Assembly (NCBI GenBank): GCA_900769555.1
Contig: CAAGHA010000190.1
Location: forward strand, 1-48,539
Origin: Bacteroidales bacterium
GTDB taxonomy: Bacteria; Bacteroidota; Bacteroidia; Bacteroidales; Paludibacteraceae
Direction of reading: 5' to 3'
Length of the DNA stretch: 48,539 bases
Position 1 is the stretch's first letter. The number at the start of each line of letters is the position of its first letter. Both the position numbers and the translations under genes were made by a program. The notes beneath the pieces are model-generated. The model was not told the origin of the DNA. It saw only the letters and a program-made list of their open reading frames with translations, and made no database searches. Shown piece by piece: positions 1 to 7,959 of this stretch.

Positions 1-80
1 CCTATTTTTATTCTCCTTTTTTGATAATAGTCCACTATTTTCTGCAAAAGAAGACTAAAAATAGATTTAAAAATCTCTCT
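1..80. other. Left edge, no gene seen
   Basis: AT-rich sequence with no open reading frame I can support. A short dyad, AGATTT / AAATCT, lies near 63-76. The sequence leads directly into the repeat at 81-114 and may be the interior of that repeat element, whose other end would lie outside the window. Confidence 0.4.
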
Positions 81-114
81 CAAATATGCTCGAAATAAAA
101 TTTAAACAACTTCT
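81..114 (+). repeat. Dispersed intergenic repeat A, one arm
   Basis: These 34 bases are identical, in reverse complement, to 31219-31252. A second, slightly diverged version of its right part (AATAAAATTTAAACAGCTTC) occurs at 31334-31353. Both sites lie between genes upstream of secreted-protein genes. The copy here is a single arm; the matching arm of the element is expected to the left of the window. Confidence 0.8.
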
Positions 115-174
115 TATTTGAGATTGACATTTTTTTTTTACTATTTTTGTACTGGATTTTTAAAGTATAATTTT

Positions 175-648
175 ATGAAAAAAATTTTTTGTAATGTAGG
201 GTTGTTTTTGTTTTTCTTTTTCTTTTCATTCCATTCATTTGCAACTGACTTAAATACAGTTGTAATAGAGACAAAAAAAGAAAAAACTTACCGAATTTCT
301 ACCGGAGAAGCACCGAGATTTTTTTTCAATAATAATCGCTTGGAGCTAAAAGGTGATGTAGAAACTTCTTTTGATATGTCGGAGATTAAGAGCATCTATT
401 TTGCTTCAAGTGGAGTCACATCTACGCGTCCTATAGAAGAAAATTTATCGGTGATTTATCAAGATGGGAATTCTGTCAGAATCGAGGGGATTGAAGATGG
501 TACCGAGGTGATTTTGTATTCGTCTGATGGAAAGGTTTTAAAGCAAGTTAAGGCTGAATACGGATCCATAGTAATCTCACTACCGGATTTTAAAGGGTTA
601 TATTTATTGAAAGTTGAAAACCAAGGTTATAAATTTATAAGAAAATGA
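175..648 (+). CDS. Small secreted protein with T9SS-like C-terminal tail (cassette 1, first gene)
   Basis: The ATG at 175 is preferred over the upstream ATG at 118 because it begins a clean signal peptide (MKKIFCNVGLFLFFFFFSFH, cleavage near SFA). The mature protein is about 135 residues. Its first half holds a polar segment ending in the motif SEIKSIYF. Its second half (EVILYSSDGKVL to GLYLLKVENQGYKFIRK) resembles a T9SS type A sorting domain, with the usual alternating beta strands, a G-x-Y-x-x-K motif and a basic end. There is no recognisable catalytic domain between the two parts. It is a clear paralogue of 15803-16279, with the same length, layout and tail. The stop codon overlaps the next ATG by four bases (ATGA), so the two genes are translationally coupled. 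Such small proteins are common in Bacteroidales but I know of no assigned function. Confidence 0.75.
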   Translation: MKKIFCNVGLFLFFFFFSFHSFATDLNTVVIETKKEKTYRISTGEAPRFFFNNNRLELKGDVETSFDMSEIKSIYFASSGVTSTRPIEENLSVIYQDGNSVRIEGIEDGTEVILYSSDGKVLKQVKAEYGSIVISLPDFKGLYLLKVENQGYKFIRK

Positions 649-2101
649 AAAAAATATTATTGATAAGTTGGGTTTTGATGATAGTTACCACTGTCTTTTC
701 TGAACCTATAATGCGCATAGAATTTACCGTACGATTCAAGGTAAGTCTTACGTTGATTTAGGGTTGTCTGTAAAGTGGGCTACTTGTGATGTCGGTTCGG
801 AGTCTGAATTGGTTCATGGAGTTAAATTTGCATGGGGTATGACAGAGCCAACTTTAACCGAGGATTTTTTTGTTGATTTTAGCGAATATCCATTTAGTAG
901 CACTTCCGGTGACGATATTACATTTAATAAATATTGCGTGGACACTAATTTTGGAGAGCCGGATGGTCTTACTGTTCTTTTACCGGAAGATGATGCTGCA
1001 ACTGTCAATTGGGGTAGTGAGTGGCGTATGCCTACAGCAGAGGAGGTTGAGGAATTAATCTCTAAATGTTCGTTAAATGAAGAATATGATATTCTTACCG
1101 GTAAAGATGGCGTTGTCTTTTCTTCTAATATTTCAGAATATGAGAAACCATCTCTTTTCTTTCCGTATGACTATAGTGGTGAGCCAAATTATTTTACCTC
1201 TTCTTTGAGTGAAAATAATAGTATGTTATCTTACGTATACTCGGTGAATAAAGATGCTTCACAAATGGCTCCGACTCTTAAAAACAGGAATCTTCTCTCC
1301 TATGTTCGGGCTGTCTCTTCGTCAGACAATTTTAAGCCGGATTCAGTGGTGGTTATCAAGTTAATCTCCGGTGATGTTTTTACTTATTTTACAGATGACG
1401 TAGAAAATGTCTTCTTTTTTGATAATGATTCTGTGTCATCGGGAGCTTTATCAGGTAGAATCGACGAATTTGAGTACGTGGATTTAGGATTGAGTGTTTT
1501 ATGGGCGACAAAAAATGTAGGAGCTGCATCTTCAACTGATTATGGAGGATTGTATGCTTGGGGTGAAACGGAAGAGGAAGTGAAAGACCCTTCAGTCTTG
1601 TACCCTACGGCCTATTCTCCTTATCAATATAAGTTTTGTGTGGAAGATAGGTTGGACTCTCTTTCAAAATATTGCAATAATCCGGTAAATGGGGAGGTTG
1701 ATGGTTTGGTCACTTTGGAGCAAGTGGATGATGCAGCTGCTGTTAATTGGTCTCAAAAGTGGAGGATTCCAACCTCTGATGAGATGAAAGAATTGGTAGA
1801 AAATTGTGAATTCCTTTGGACGTCAGACTATTTAGGTTCTGGTTGTGGAGGTGTGTTAGTAAGGAGTAATGTGCCGGGTTATACGGATAATTGTATTTTC
1901 TTGCCGGCAGGAGGAATGAATCAATATGAAATGTGGGATGGTAAAAATAGAACCGGTTGTTATTGGTCTTCTTCTCTTTTGGAGAAAGATTGTCGTCAGG
2001 CACAAATGCTAAATTTTTCAATTACTAAAACAACTCCAACATATGAGGCGAATACGCTAAGAACCGTAGGTCTTTCCGTTCGTCCTGTGGCAGATAAGTA
2101 G
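645..2101 (+). pseudogene. FISUMP-repeat secreted protein, frameshifted after the signal peptide (cassette 1, second gene)
   Basis: The ATG at 645 starts a signal peptide (MKKILLISWVLMIVTTVFSE), but that frame stops about 39 codons later at TAG 759-761. The long frame from about 704 to 2101 has no stop and no ATG near its beginning, and picks up at HRIYRTIQGKSYVDLGLS. A one-base shift between about 700 and 716 would join the two. The long frame holds two copies of a domain of the FISUMP/DUF1566 type: YVDLGLSVKWATCDVG ... FAWG ... WRMPTAEEVEEL, then YVDLGLSVLWATKNVG ... YAWGETEE ... WRIPTSDEMKEL ... YWSSSL. A linker between them (near residues 195-235 of the long frame) carries a DDVENVFF motif like that of the other cassette. 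The function of these surface proteins is unknown. The C-terminus has no T9SS tail. The shift may be real inactivation or a sequencing error. Confidence 0.7.
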
Positions 2102-2138
2102 TGTTATTTTTGGTTATAAGCTTTCTCCCTATTTCCTA

Positions 2139-2492
2139 TTGCAAAATAGTACGAGCAGAGGAATCGATACAAGCATTGACTTGGCGCATGTGCCTTTAAA
2201 TGGCTTGGTATCTCTTGTTATGGAAGATTCTTTATCCTATTTGTGCAGTGGCAATGATAGTTTATCTTTACAAACGTTTGCTATGCTTGATAATTATGTT
2301 CCGATATTAAACAGACCGGACTTTTATCTCTTCCGTTATGAAATCACTGAAGAAGATTACGAATATGCAGGGGCGCATCATATCTACCAAATGAGAAATG
2401 AGGAGTGGGTTTCAGGATTCAGGATTCAGGTTTCACACAGGCAGTCTATTGAGACCTATTTTAGTGCGTTAAACTTGAAAAAGCATATTTAG
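2139..2492 (+). pseudogene. Degraded coding remnant
   Basis: An open frame of 117 codons begins only at TTG; the same frame stays open back to about 2100 without an ATG. After its stop at 2490-2492 another frame (2491-2585) reads on in coding-like fashion to a TAG (ending in SHAPSWDKIFGER). This looks like one gene broken by a shift, with its 5' part missing. I do not recognise the family. No signal peptide or catalytic motif is visible. It follows the frameshifted FISUMP gene on the same strand, so the whole 0.7-2.6 kb stretch may be decaying. Confidence 0.3.
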
Positions 2493-2624
2493 CATTGCAA
2501 ATACGTCTGAGCGTATGGAATTTAAGTACAACTTAATTTATGACAGTCATGCGCCAAGTTGGGACAAGATATTTGGAGAAAGGTAGGATAATGACAATTT
2601 ATGAATTAGGAATCTCAGAAGATA

Positions 2625-2687
2625 AAAGTGTGTCGGAACTTTACAGATTTTATTTGTAGTATATTAAGGTAAGTTCTGACACACTTT
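2625..2687. repeat. Inverted repeat / terminator-like hairpin
   Basis: AAAGTGTGTCGGAACTT (2625-2641) pairs with AAGTTCTGACACACTTT (2671-2687) with one G-T mismatch over 17 bases, around a 29-base loop. It lies just past the 3' end of the minus-strand SDR gene, so it could be a terminator for that operon or for the degraded plus-strand genes. The long loop is unusual for a terminator and leaves open a collapsed mobile element. Confidence 0.65.
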
Positions 2688-2717
2688 CTCTATATTAACC
2701 TTGAATGTTGTTTGCTT

Positions 2718-3461
2718 TTAATATACAGAGGCTATTTTTTCTGCTTTTGCAACGGCTTCTTCTAAGGTTAAATCATAAAAGTCGCCTGCACTAAATAGTC
2801 TTCCTGATTTTTTATCATCAATAAATGCCCCTACAATAACGCCTGGCAACGCACTTTCCGGTGCATTAGGTGCTTTAGGTCCGCCAAGGTCTGTTCGGCA
2901 CCATCCCGGGTCGGTAAGGCTGATTGTGACATCTGTCCCCTCGATTTTAGATCCCAAATCAATTGTGATTTTGTCTAAAGCAGCTTTGCTTGCAGAATAC
3001 CCTGCTTGTTCCGGTTCTAAACGGATTCCACTTGTGGTGTTAACAATACGTCCAAATCCATTCTTAATCATCTTAGGAAGGAAGTGGTAGCAAATCATTG
3101 CAGGGGCAATTGTGTTGACCTTAAAGCTCTCTGTATAATCTGCTATGGGAGTTTGGAAGTAATCTGTTCTATATCCAATTTGGAATCCGGCATTGTTGAG
3201 TACAATCTCTACATTAACACCAAAAGCATCAATCTCAGCCAGCATTTTACGAACGCTCTCTTCGCAACCTAATTCAGCTTCCACAGCGTACGCTTCAATA
3301 CCTAAAGATTTAACTTCAGACAATATCTTCTCTGTGTGAGACTTATTTCTGCTTTGTAAAATCAGATTGCTACCTTGTTTTGCCATAAATTGGGCGGCTA
3401 AGTAGCCAATCCCTCTTGCTGCTCCCGTTATCAGGGTCCATTTTCCTTTTACATTTACCAT
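2718..3461 (-). CDS. SDR-family NAD(P)-dependent oxidoreductase
   Basis: Classical short-chain dehydrogenase of 247 residues, the usual size. The cofactor loop TGAARGIG is at residues 13-20, the NNAG strand at 89-92, and the catalytic triad is Ser144, Tyr155 and Lys159 (GYSASK). It is expected to be a soluble cytosolic enzyme that oxidises or reduces a hydroxyl/carbonyl group with NAD(P); the substrate cannot be read from sequence. It starts 12 bases after the stop of the epimerase-like gene at 3474-4487, so the two form an operon read right to left. A hairpin at 2625-2687 follows it. Confidence 0.9.
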   Translation of the reverse strand: MVNVKGKWTLITGAARGIGYLAAQFMAKQGSNLILQSRNKSHTEKILSEVKSLGIEAYAVEAELGCEESVRKMLAEIDAFGVNVEIVLNNAGFQIGYRTDYFQTPIADYTESFKVNTIAPAMICYHFLPKMIKNGFGRIVNTTSGIRLEPEQAGYSASKAALDKITIDLGSKIEGTDVTISLTDPGWCRTDLGGPKAPNAPESALPGVIVGAFIDDKKSGRLFSAGDFYDLTLEEAVAKAEKIASVY

Positions 3462-3473
3462 TTTATTATTAGT

Positions 3474-4487
3474 TTAAAAATTCTTTTTGATATTTTCAAT
3501 ATTTCCTATAATCTTATCGCACCATTCGTCAAATTCTTTATCTTCTTGCTGGCACTCTTTGTGGCTTAGGACGTACTCAATTGTTTTACGAATACCTTGG
3601 TCGAACCGCACAGTTGCGCAAAAATCAGGGACAACTCGTTTTAATTTGCTATTATCGAAAATTACCGAATTGGCTTTGTCTCCTATTAAACTTCCCATCA
3701 AATCGTAGTCAGAAGTGCTTGCCAAAAACTCAGAGGATATATGGCATGCTTTGAGAGGAACATTAAGGTGGTTCGCAATGGTTTGATAGATTTGATTCCA
3801 CGTTAGCGACTCATCGGAAGTGATTTGAAAGGCCTCTCCGATCGCATGAATATTTCCCATTAAACAGACAAAACCTTTGGCAAAATCGCTGTTGTGTGTC
3901 ATTGTCCATAGAGAAGTTCCATCTCCATGAATAATGACGGGTTTCTGTTCTATCATTCGTTTTAGTACTTGCCAACTACCTAATTTCCCGTGAACACCTA
4001 ATGGAACAGAATAATCACCATAGGTATGACTTGGACGAACGATTGTAATGGGAAATCCATTTTCTCTGTACATTTTCATTAGGAACTCTTCGCATGCAAT
4101 TTTGTTGCGAGAGTATTGCCAATATGGATTTGCCAATGGAGTGGACTCATTAATAATGGGAGAGGAGAGAGGCTTTTGGTATGCCGATGCAGAACTGATA
4201 AAGATATATTGACGAGTTCTGTTGTGAAATAAACGATAATCTCGTTCCACGTGCTCTGTTGTAAATCCAATAAAATCGCAGACAACGTCAAATGACAAAT
4301 CTCCCAATAACTCTTCAACCTTTTTTTCATCGTTTATGTCTGCCTTGATTTGGTGAATACTGGTCGGCAAAGAGCTATTTTTGTTGCCTCTGTTGATAAG
4401 ATACAATTCCCACTCAGGCATTTGGGAGAGTTTTTGAGAAATCGCCATACTAATGGTGCCGGTTCCTCCTATAAATAATGCTTTCAT
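3474..4487 (-). CDS. NAD-dependent epimerase/dehydratase-family protein
   Basis: An extended SDR of 337 residues. The N-terminus has the Rossmann motif GGTGTIS (residues 7-13), and the active-site pair is Tyr125 and Lys129 in YSRNK, with Ser98/Ser99 before it (FISSASAY). Members act on nucleotide sugars or related compounds, or work as reductases; the glycine motif GGTGxI and the sequence around WTMTHNSDFAKGF resemble the atypical SDR group often annotated as NAD-dependent epimerases of unknown substrate. It is the first gene of a two-gene operon with the SDR at 2718-3461. The upstream gap of about 100 bases separates it from the SUMF1-fold gene on the same strand. Confidence 0.85.
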   Translation of the reverse strand: MKALFIGGTGTISMAISQKLSQMPEWELYLINRGNKNSSLPTSIHQIKADINDEKKVEELLGDLSFDVVCDFIGFTTEHVERDYRLFHNRTRQYIFISSASAYQKPLSSPIINESTPLANPYWQYSRNKIACEEFLMKMYRENGFPITIVRPSHTYGDYSVPLGVHGKLGSWQVLKRMIEQKPVIIHGDGTSLWTMTHNSDFAKGFVCLMGNIHAIGEAFQITSDESLTWNQIYQTIANHLNVPLKACHISSEFLASTSDYDLMGSLIGDKANSVIFDNSKLKRVVPDFCATVRFDQGIRKTIEYVLSHKECQQEDKEFDEWCDKIIGNIENIKKNF

Positions 4488-4593
4488 AAATGATTATTTT
4501 GAAACATTTTACTTTGTATAATACATGAGTAGTTTTTAATAGTACTCTTTCAAATTCGATGCAAATTTCGCAAAATATATTGAATTAAGCAAA

Positions 4594-5457
4594 TTACTCA
4601 TTACCATCTCTGTCCTCAACCAATCTAAATCCGATTATGTCAGAGGCTTGATCCGGTTTGTTTTTGTTCCGACAAGAGACACGACAAAAAGTGGCAGGTC
4701 CTTCATAGTAACCGCCTCTAACCACTCGTTCAGTTCCTGTTTCACCCCCTTGAGGATTGATTAATTCAGTTTCTGTATCTTCCGGATAAGGAGCATACCA
4801 ATCAGAACACCATTCCCAGATATTACCACTCATATCGTTAATTTCTAACTCATTTCCCTTTTTCTTTGCAACCGGATGGATAACGTCATTGGAGTTGTTT
4901 TTGTACCAACCCACTTCATTAATATCGTTGCTTCCACTATATTTCATATCGTTGGTATAGATTCCTCCACGTGCAGCATATTCCCACTCTGCTTCAGTTG
5001 GAAGTCGATATGATTTCTCCATGAAATTGTTTAATTTTCTCAAAAACTTTTGAACATCATCCCAAGAAACGTTGGTTACGGGCGAATCATCGTCTCCCAT
5101 AACGCTGGGATTTTTTCCCATCACTTCGCGCCATTGTCTTTGAGTAACTAAGTTTTTGCTGATTGCATAACTTCTTACAAATACAGGATGAGCCGGTTTT
5201 TCTGATTTAACACAATCTTCGCCCTGCTCCGGAGTACACCCCATTGTAAACGAACCACCCTCTACAAAAACCATCTTAAAATTAAGCATTGCTTTTTTTC
5301 TATTGATTTGGTCTTGTGCGTATGCAGAGGGTTGCTTAGGTTGTGTTGGAGCCGTAGCCTCTTTTGGGGTAGTTCCATTTCTACCTCGTTGTGGTTTTTG
5401 TGCATAACTATTAAGAAGTGTTATTGACAACAAAAGGAGGAGGAGGGCATTTTTCAT
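4594..5457 (-). CDS. Secreted SUMF1 / formylglycine-generating-enzyme-fold protein
   Basis: A protein of 287 residues with a signal peptide (MKNALLLLLLSITLLNSYAQ) and a Pro/Gln/Thr-rich linker, followed by a full SUMF1 domain: MVFVEGGSFTMGC, PVTNVSWDDVQKF, YRLPTEAEWEYAARGG, MSGNIWEWCSDWY, RVVRGGYY and IGFRLVED. True formylglycine-generating enzymes carry two cysteines shortly after the RGGS motif. Here the segment reads RGGYYEGPATFCRVSCR and the first of the two appears to be missing, so oxidase activity is doubtful. In Bacteroidota this fold is also used in T9SS-associated lipoproteins (GldJ and GldK), but this one is short and not a lipoprotein. It lies 47 bases downstream of the PepSY-like lipoprotein gene and may be co-transcribed with it. 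Confidence 0.85.
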   Translation of the reverse strand: MKNALLLLLLSITLLNSYAQKPQRGRNGTTPKEATAPTQPKQPSAYAQDQINRKKAMLNFKMVFVEGGSFTMGCTPEQGEDCVKSEKPAHPVFVRSYAISKNLVTQRQWREVMGKNPSVMGDDDSPVTNVSWDDVQKFLRKLNNFMEKSYRLPTEAEWEYAARGGIYTNDMKYSGSNDINEVGWYKNNSNDVIHPVAKKKGNELEINDMSGNIWEWCSDWYAPYPEDTETELINPQGGETGTERVVRGGYYEGPATFCRVSCRNKNKPDQASDIIGFRLVEDRDGNE

Positions 5458-5504
5458 AATATTTTGTTAATTTAGCAAATGAAAAATCTTGATAACTAAC
5501 TATA

Positions 5505-6341
5505 TTACTCGGAAAAAGGTTCGAATTTTTCGATTAAGATACCACTGCCGGTGAAACATAACTCAACATTGTTTGGTTTGTTTAGAGTAACTCTATATCC
5601 ATAACTTTTTTTCTCAACCTCTTTAATAAATTGTTCCGGATAGTTTTTTGAAATATATTTAATCATCTCTGTGGGTAAAATTTCAATAATAGAATTAGGG
5701 AAAGGTTTCTTTTTTGAATCTAACTGAAACCACACTCCCTTTCTGTCAAAGTCCAATTCAGTCTTGTTGTCCAATCGAACTTCAAAGTCCCCATCTACAT
5801 CATCAACAATAGAAACAATCTGAGATTCCGGATAGTGTTTCTTGATAAAAGCCTTTGTAGCAGAGGGTAATCTCTTTTCATTGGGATTATCACTGATCAA
5901 ATCTCCTTTTTGTGAAAAACTGATTTCGATATCATTTGGTTTGTGGAATTGAATACGATAAATCAAGTCCTTTCTTCCAAAATGTTTACGTTCAATCTTA
6001 TGAATTGTTTCATCTGGATAATTCTCTTCGATGAAATTTATAATTTTTTTAGGAAGTTCACTTAAAAACGATTGAGGAATAGGATTCCATTTGAAATTAA
6101 TCTCTTCCCATTCACCCATGCTGTTATAATTTATCTCTGTTCCGTTTTCAAGAACTGTTTCATAATCCATTTTCTTTGAGGTAGTATTAATTTGTATGAT
6201 AGGAGTCTCTTTGAAGTGTGCATTCATAAATGAATTAGCCTCAGTCGGCAAATCGTTGTTTGACTTCTGCACTTCATTGCAAGAAACAAGCAGTCCTCCT
6301 AAACAGAGAACTAATACCAATCCGGAAACATATTTTGTCAT
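5505..6341 (-). CDS. PepSY-like (DUF2874-type) lipoprotein
   Basis: A lipoprotein of 278 residues with lipobox LVSC at residues 18-21. The rest is made of repeated PepSY-like units. Each has a helix of the form LPTEANSFMNAHF / LPKKIINFIEENYPDE / LPSATKAFIKKHYPES / LPTEMIKYISKNYPEQ, followed by beta strands of the type EINYNSMGEWEEI. At least two complete pairs of units are present. The family is periplasmic or surface-exposed in Bacteroidales and its role is not established; protease inhibition has been suggested for PepSY domains in general. It is the probable first gene of an operon with the SUMF1-fold gene. Confidence 0.8.
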   Translation of the reverse strand: MTKYVSGLVLVLCLGGLLVSCNEVQKSNNDLPTEANSFMNAHFKETPIIQINTTSKKMDYETVLENGTEINYNSMGEWEEINFKWNPIPQSFLSELPKKIINFIEENYPDETIHKIERKHFGRKDLIYRIQFHKPNDIEISFSQKGDLISDNPNEKRLPSATKAFIKKHYPESQIVSIVDDVDGDFEVRLDNKTELDFDRKGVWFQLDSKKKPFPNSIIEILPTEMIKYISKNYPEQFIKEVEKKSYGYRVTLNKPNNVELCFTGSGILIEKFEPFSE

Positions 6342-6498
6342 TGTATATCGTATTTAAGTATGTTGCATATTTACGATGCGAAAATATAACCTACAGCTCT
6401 TGAACTCTGAGAGCGATTTTCGCAATGTTCTTCAAAAGTAGGTTAATTTTTCTATCTATGCAAATATTTTTTTTGGAAACTTTGATGTTTTTTGTTTC

Positions 6499-6520
6499 CG
6501 TAGAGTCAACGTAGAGTCAA
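6499..6520. repeat. Tandem 11-bp direct repeat
   Basis: CGTAGAGTCAA occurs twice with no gap (6499-6509 and 6510-6520). The period is close to one helical turn, as expected for paired binding sites, but two copies could also arise by slippage. Confidence 0.7.
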
Positions 6521-6760
6521 TTAGCAAGTGCTAAATTAAATAAAACATTAAAATAACCTTCTTTATGCGTAGCAAAATTTAATTTTCTATCGGTGTTAAA
6601 TTAATCTTCTTATGCACTTTTTTGATGAAGTCATCAGAGAAGTCATTGAAATTACTTTGTACTTAGTTTTTTCACAGTACATTTTCATTAAATTGATTTT
6701 CTTGTTTTTATGAATGGTATTTATAGAATTTAACCAAAACCTGAGAGGTGATGATAAATG

Positions 6761-6785
6761 GTAACGTTACACCTTTATAAAGGTG
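6761..6785. promoter_or_regulatory. Two adjacent perfect palindromes, possible operator
   Basis: GTAACGTTAC (6761-6770) and CACCTTTATAAAGGTG (6770-6785) are each perfectly self-complementary and share one base. They end 18 bases upstream of the TTG element of the promoter for the argE-like operon. Position and symmetry suit dimeric transcription factor sites. They do not match the ArgR consensus I know. A short attenuator hairpin is less likely because the promoter lies downstream. Confidence 0.5.
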
Positions 6786-6803
6786 AAGTTGCATAATTAC
6801 TCG

Positions 6804-6831
6804 TTGTAAAAAATAAAAATCACTATATTTG
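6804..6831 (+). promoter_or_regulatory. Bacteroidota-type promoter for the argE-like operon
   Basis: TTG at 6804-6806 and TATATTTG at 6824-6831 (consensus TAnnTTTG) are separated by 17 bases. The first codon of the downstream gene is at 6874, giving a leader of about 35 bases. Confidence 0.75.
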
Positions 6832-6873
6832 CAACTCAATAATTGACCTTACAAAGAAAAATATTAAAAGAAT

Positions 6874-7950
6874 ATGGATATAATTGAAGCGAAACAGTCT
6901 GCTATTAATTTGCTAAAGACGTTGATAACCATACCTTCGTATAGTAGAGAAGAGGTAGATTTAGCAGATTATTTACAAGCTTACATTGAATCTCAAGGAT
7001 ATAACACAGGACGAATTGGAAACAATGTTTGGATTATAGGTCCGGATTTTGACCATAGTAAGCCAACTTTATTGCTTAATTCACATATAGACACAGTAAA
7101 ACCATCTGCTGGTTGGGAGTTGAATCCACATGCTGCAAATTTAGACAATGGACGTTTGTATGGTTTGGGAAGTAATGATGCCGGAGCTTCATTAGTATCT
7201 CTTTTGCATGTTTTTTTCTTATTGACGCAGAAGAGTCAACCTTACAATTTAATTTTTGCGGCTTCAGCTGAAGAGGAAACTTCAGGCAAGAATGGTATGG
7301 AATTGTTGTTAAAAGAGTTGCCAAAATTGGATTTTGCAGTAGTAGGAGAGCCTACGGGAATGCAAATGGCAATTGCAGAAAAGGGATTAATGGTTGTAGA
7401 TTGTATTGCACATGGGAAATCAGGACATGCAGCCCGTAATGAGGGTGTTAATGCAATCTATTTGGCAATGAAGGATGTTGAGTGGATTCAGAATGCAAAG
7501 TTGCCATTGATTTCAGATTTTCTTGGTCCTGTAAAAATGACTGTTACGATGATTCATGCCGGAACGCAGCATAATGTTGTTCCGGATGAGTGTTCTTTTG
7601 TGATTGATGTTCGAACTAATGAGCATTACTCGAATCAAGAAGTATTTGGGATATTGGAGGATAACTTGAAATCTGAAATTAAGGCGAGATCTTTTCGTTT
7701 GACATCTTCAGGAATATCGCCGGAAAAAGATATTGTGAAACGAGGGATAGAGTTGGGATTAAGTTGTTACGGATCTCCAACACTCTCTGATCAGGCTTTT
7801 ATGCATTTTCCAAGTATGAAAATTGGTCCGGGAGAATCTTCTCGGTCTCATACTGCTGATGAATATATAGAATTACAAGAGATAGAGAGAGGAATTGATA
7901 TATATATGCAGTTGTTGGATGGATTAGTAATAGAGCATTTTAAAGAGTAG
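6874..7950 (+). CDS. argE: M20-family metallohydrolase, probable N-acetylornithine/N-acyl-citrulline deacetylase
   Basis: A protein of 358 residues with the M20 dinuclear zinc site visible: His71 and Asp73 (NSHIDTV), Asp102 (GSNDAG), Glu133/Glu134 (SAEEE), Glu159 (GEPTG), and a C-terminal His near residue 328 (SSRSHTADEY). A dimerisation domain is inserted after residue 170. M20 enzymes of this length and motif set in Bacteroidales are usually the arginine-pathway deacylase that removes the acyl group from ornithine or citrulline. No other arginine gene is in the window, so the assignment rests on family alone. It leads an operon with the RNase H gene nine bases downstream and gldA after that. 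Confidence 0.75.
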   Translation: MDIIEAKQSAINLLKTLITIPSYSREEVDLADYLQAYIESQGYNTGRIGNNVWIIGPDFDHSKPTLLLNSHIDTVKPSAGWELNPHAANLDNGRLYGLGSNDAGASLVSLLHVFFLLTQKSQPYNLIFAASAEEETSGKNGMELLLKELPKLDFAVVGEPTGMQMAIAEKGLMVVDCIAHGKSGHAARNEGVNAIYLAMKDVEWIQNAKLPLISDFLGPVKMTVTMIHAGTQHNVVPDECSFVIDVRTNEHYSNQEVFGILEDNLKSEIKARSFRLTSSGISPEKDIVKRGIELGLSCYGSPTLSDQAFMHFPSMKIGPGESSRSHTADEYIELQEIERGIDIYMQLLDGLVIEHFKE

Positions 7951-7959
7951 TTAGAGGGT

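Larger units (their letters stand above)
6342..6873. other. Long intergenic region between divergent operons
   Basis: This 530-base gap separates the divergent PepSY-like lipoprotein gene and the M20 peptidase gene. It holds a tandem repeat (6499-6520), two adjacent palindromes (6761-6785) and a promoter (6804-6831), listed separately. The rest is AT-rich with stop codons in all frames and no RNA gene that I recognise. Confidence 0.6.

Noticed and set aside
118..174. Upstream ATG at 118 as the start of the first gene
   Set aside because: It would place about 19 residues before a complete signal peptide. ATG 175 gives a standard secreted N-terminus.
6761..6785. ArgR box in front of the argE-like gene
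   Set aside because: The palindromes do not resemble the TNTGAAT-type ArgR half-site.
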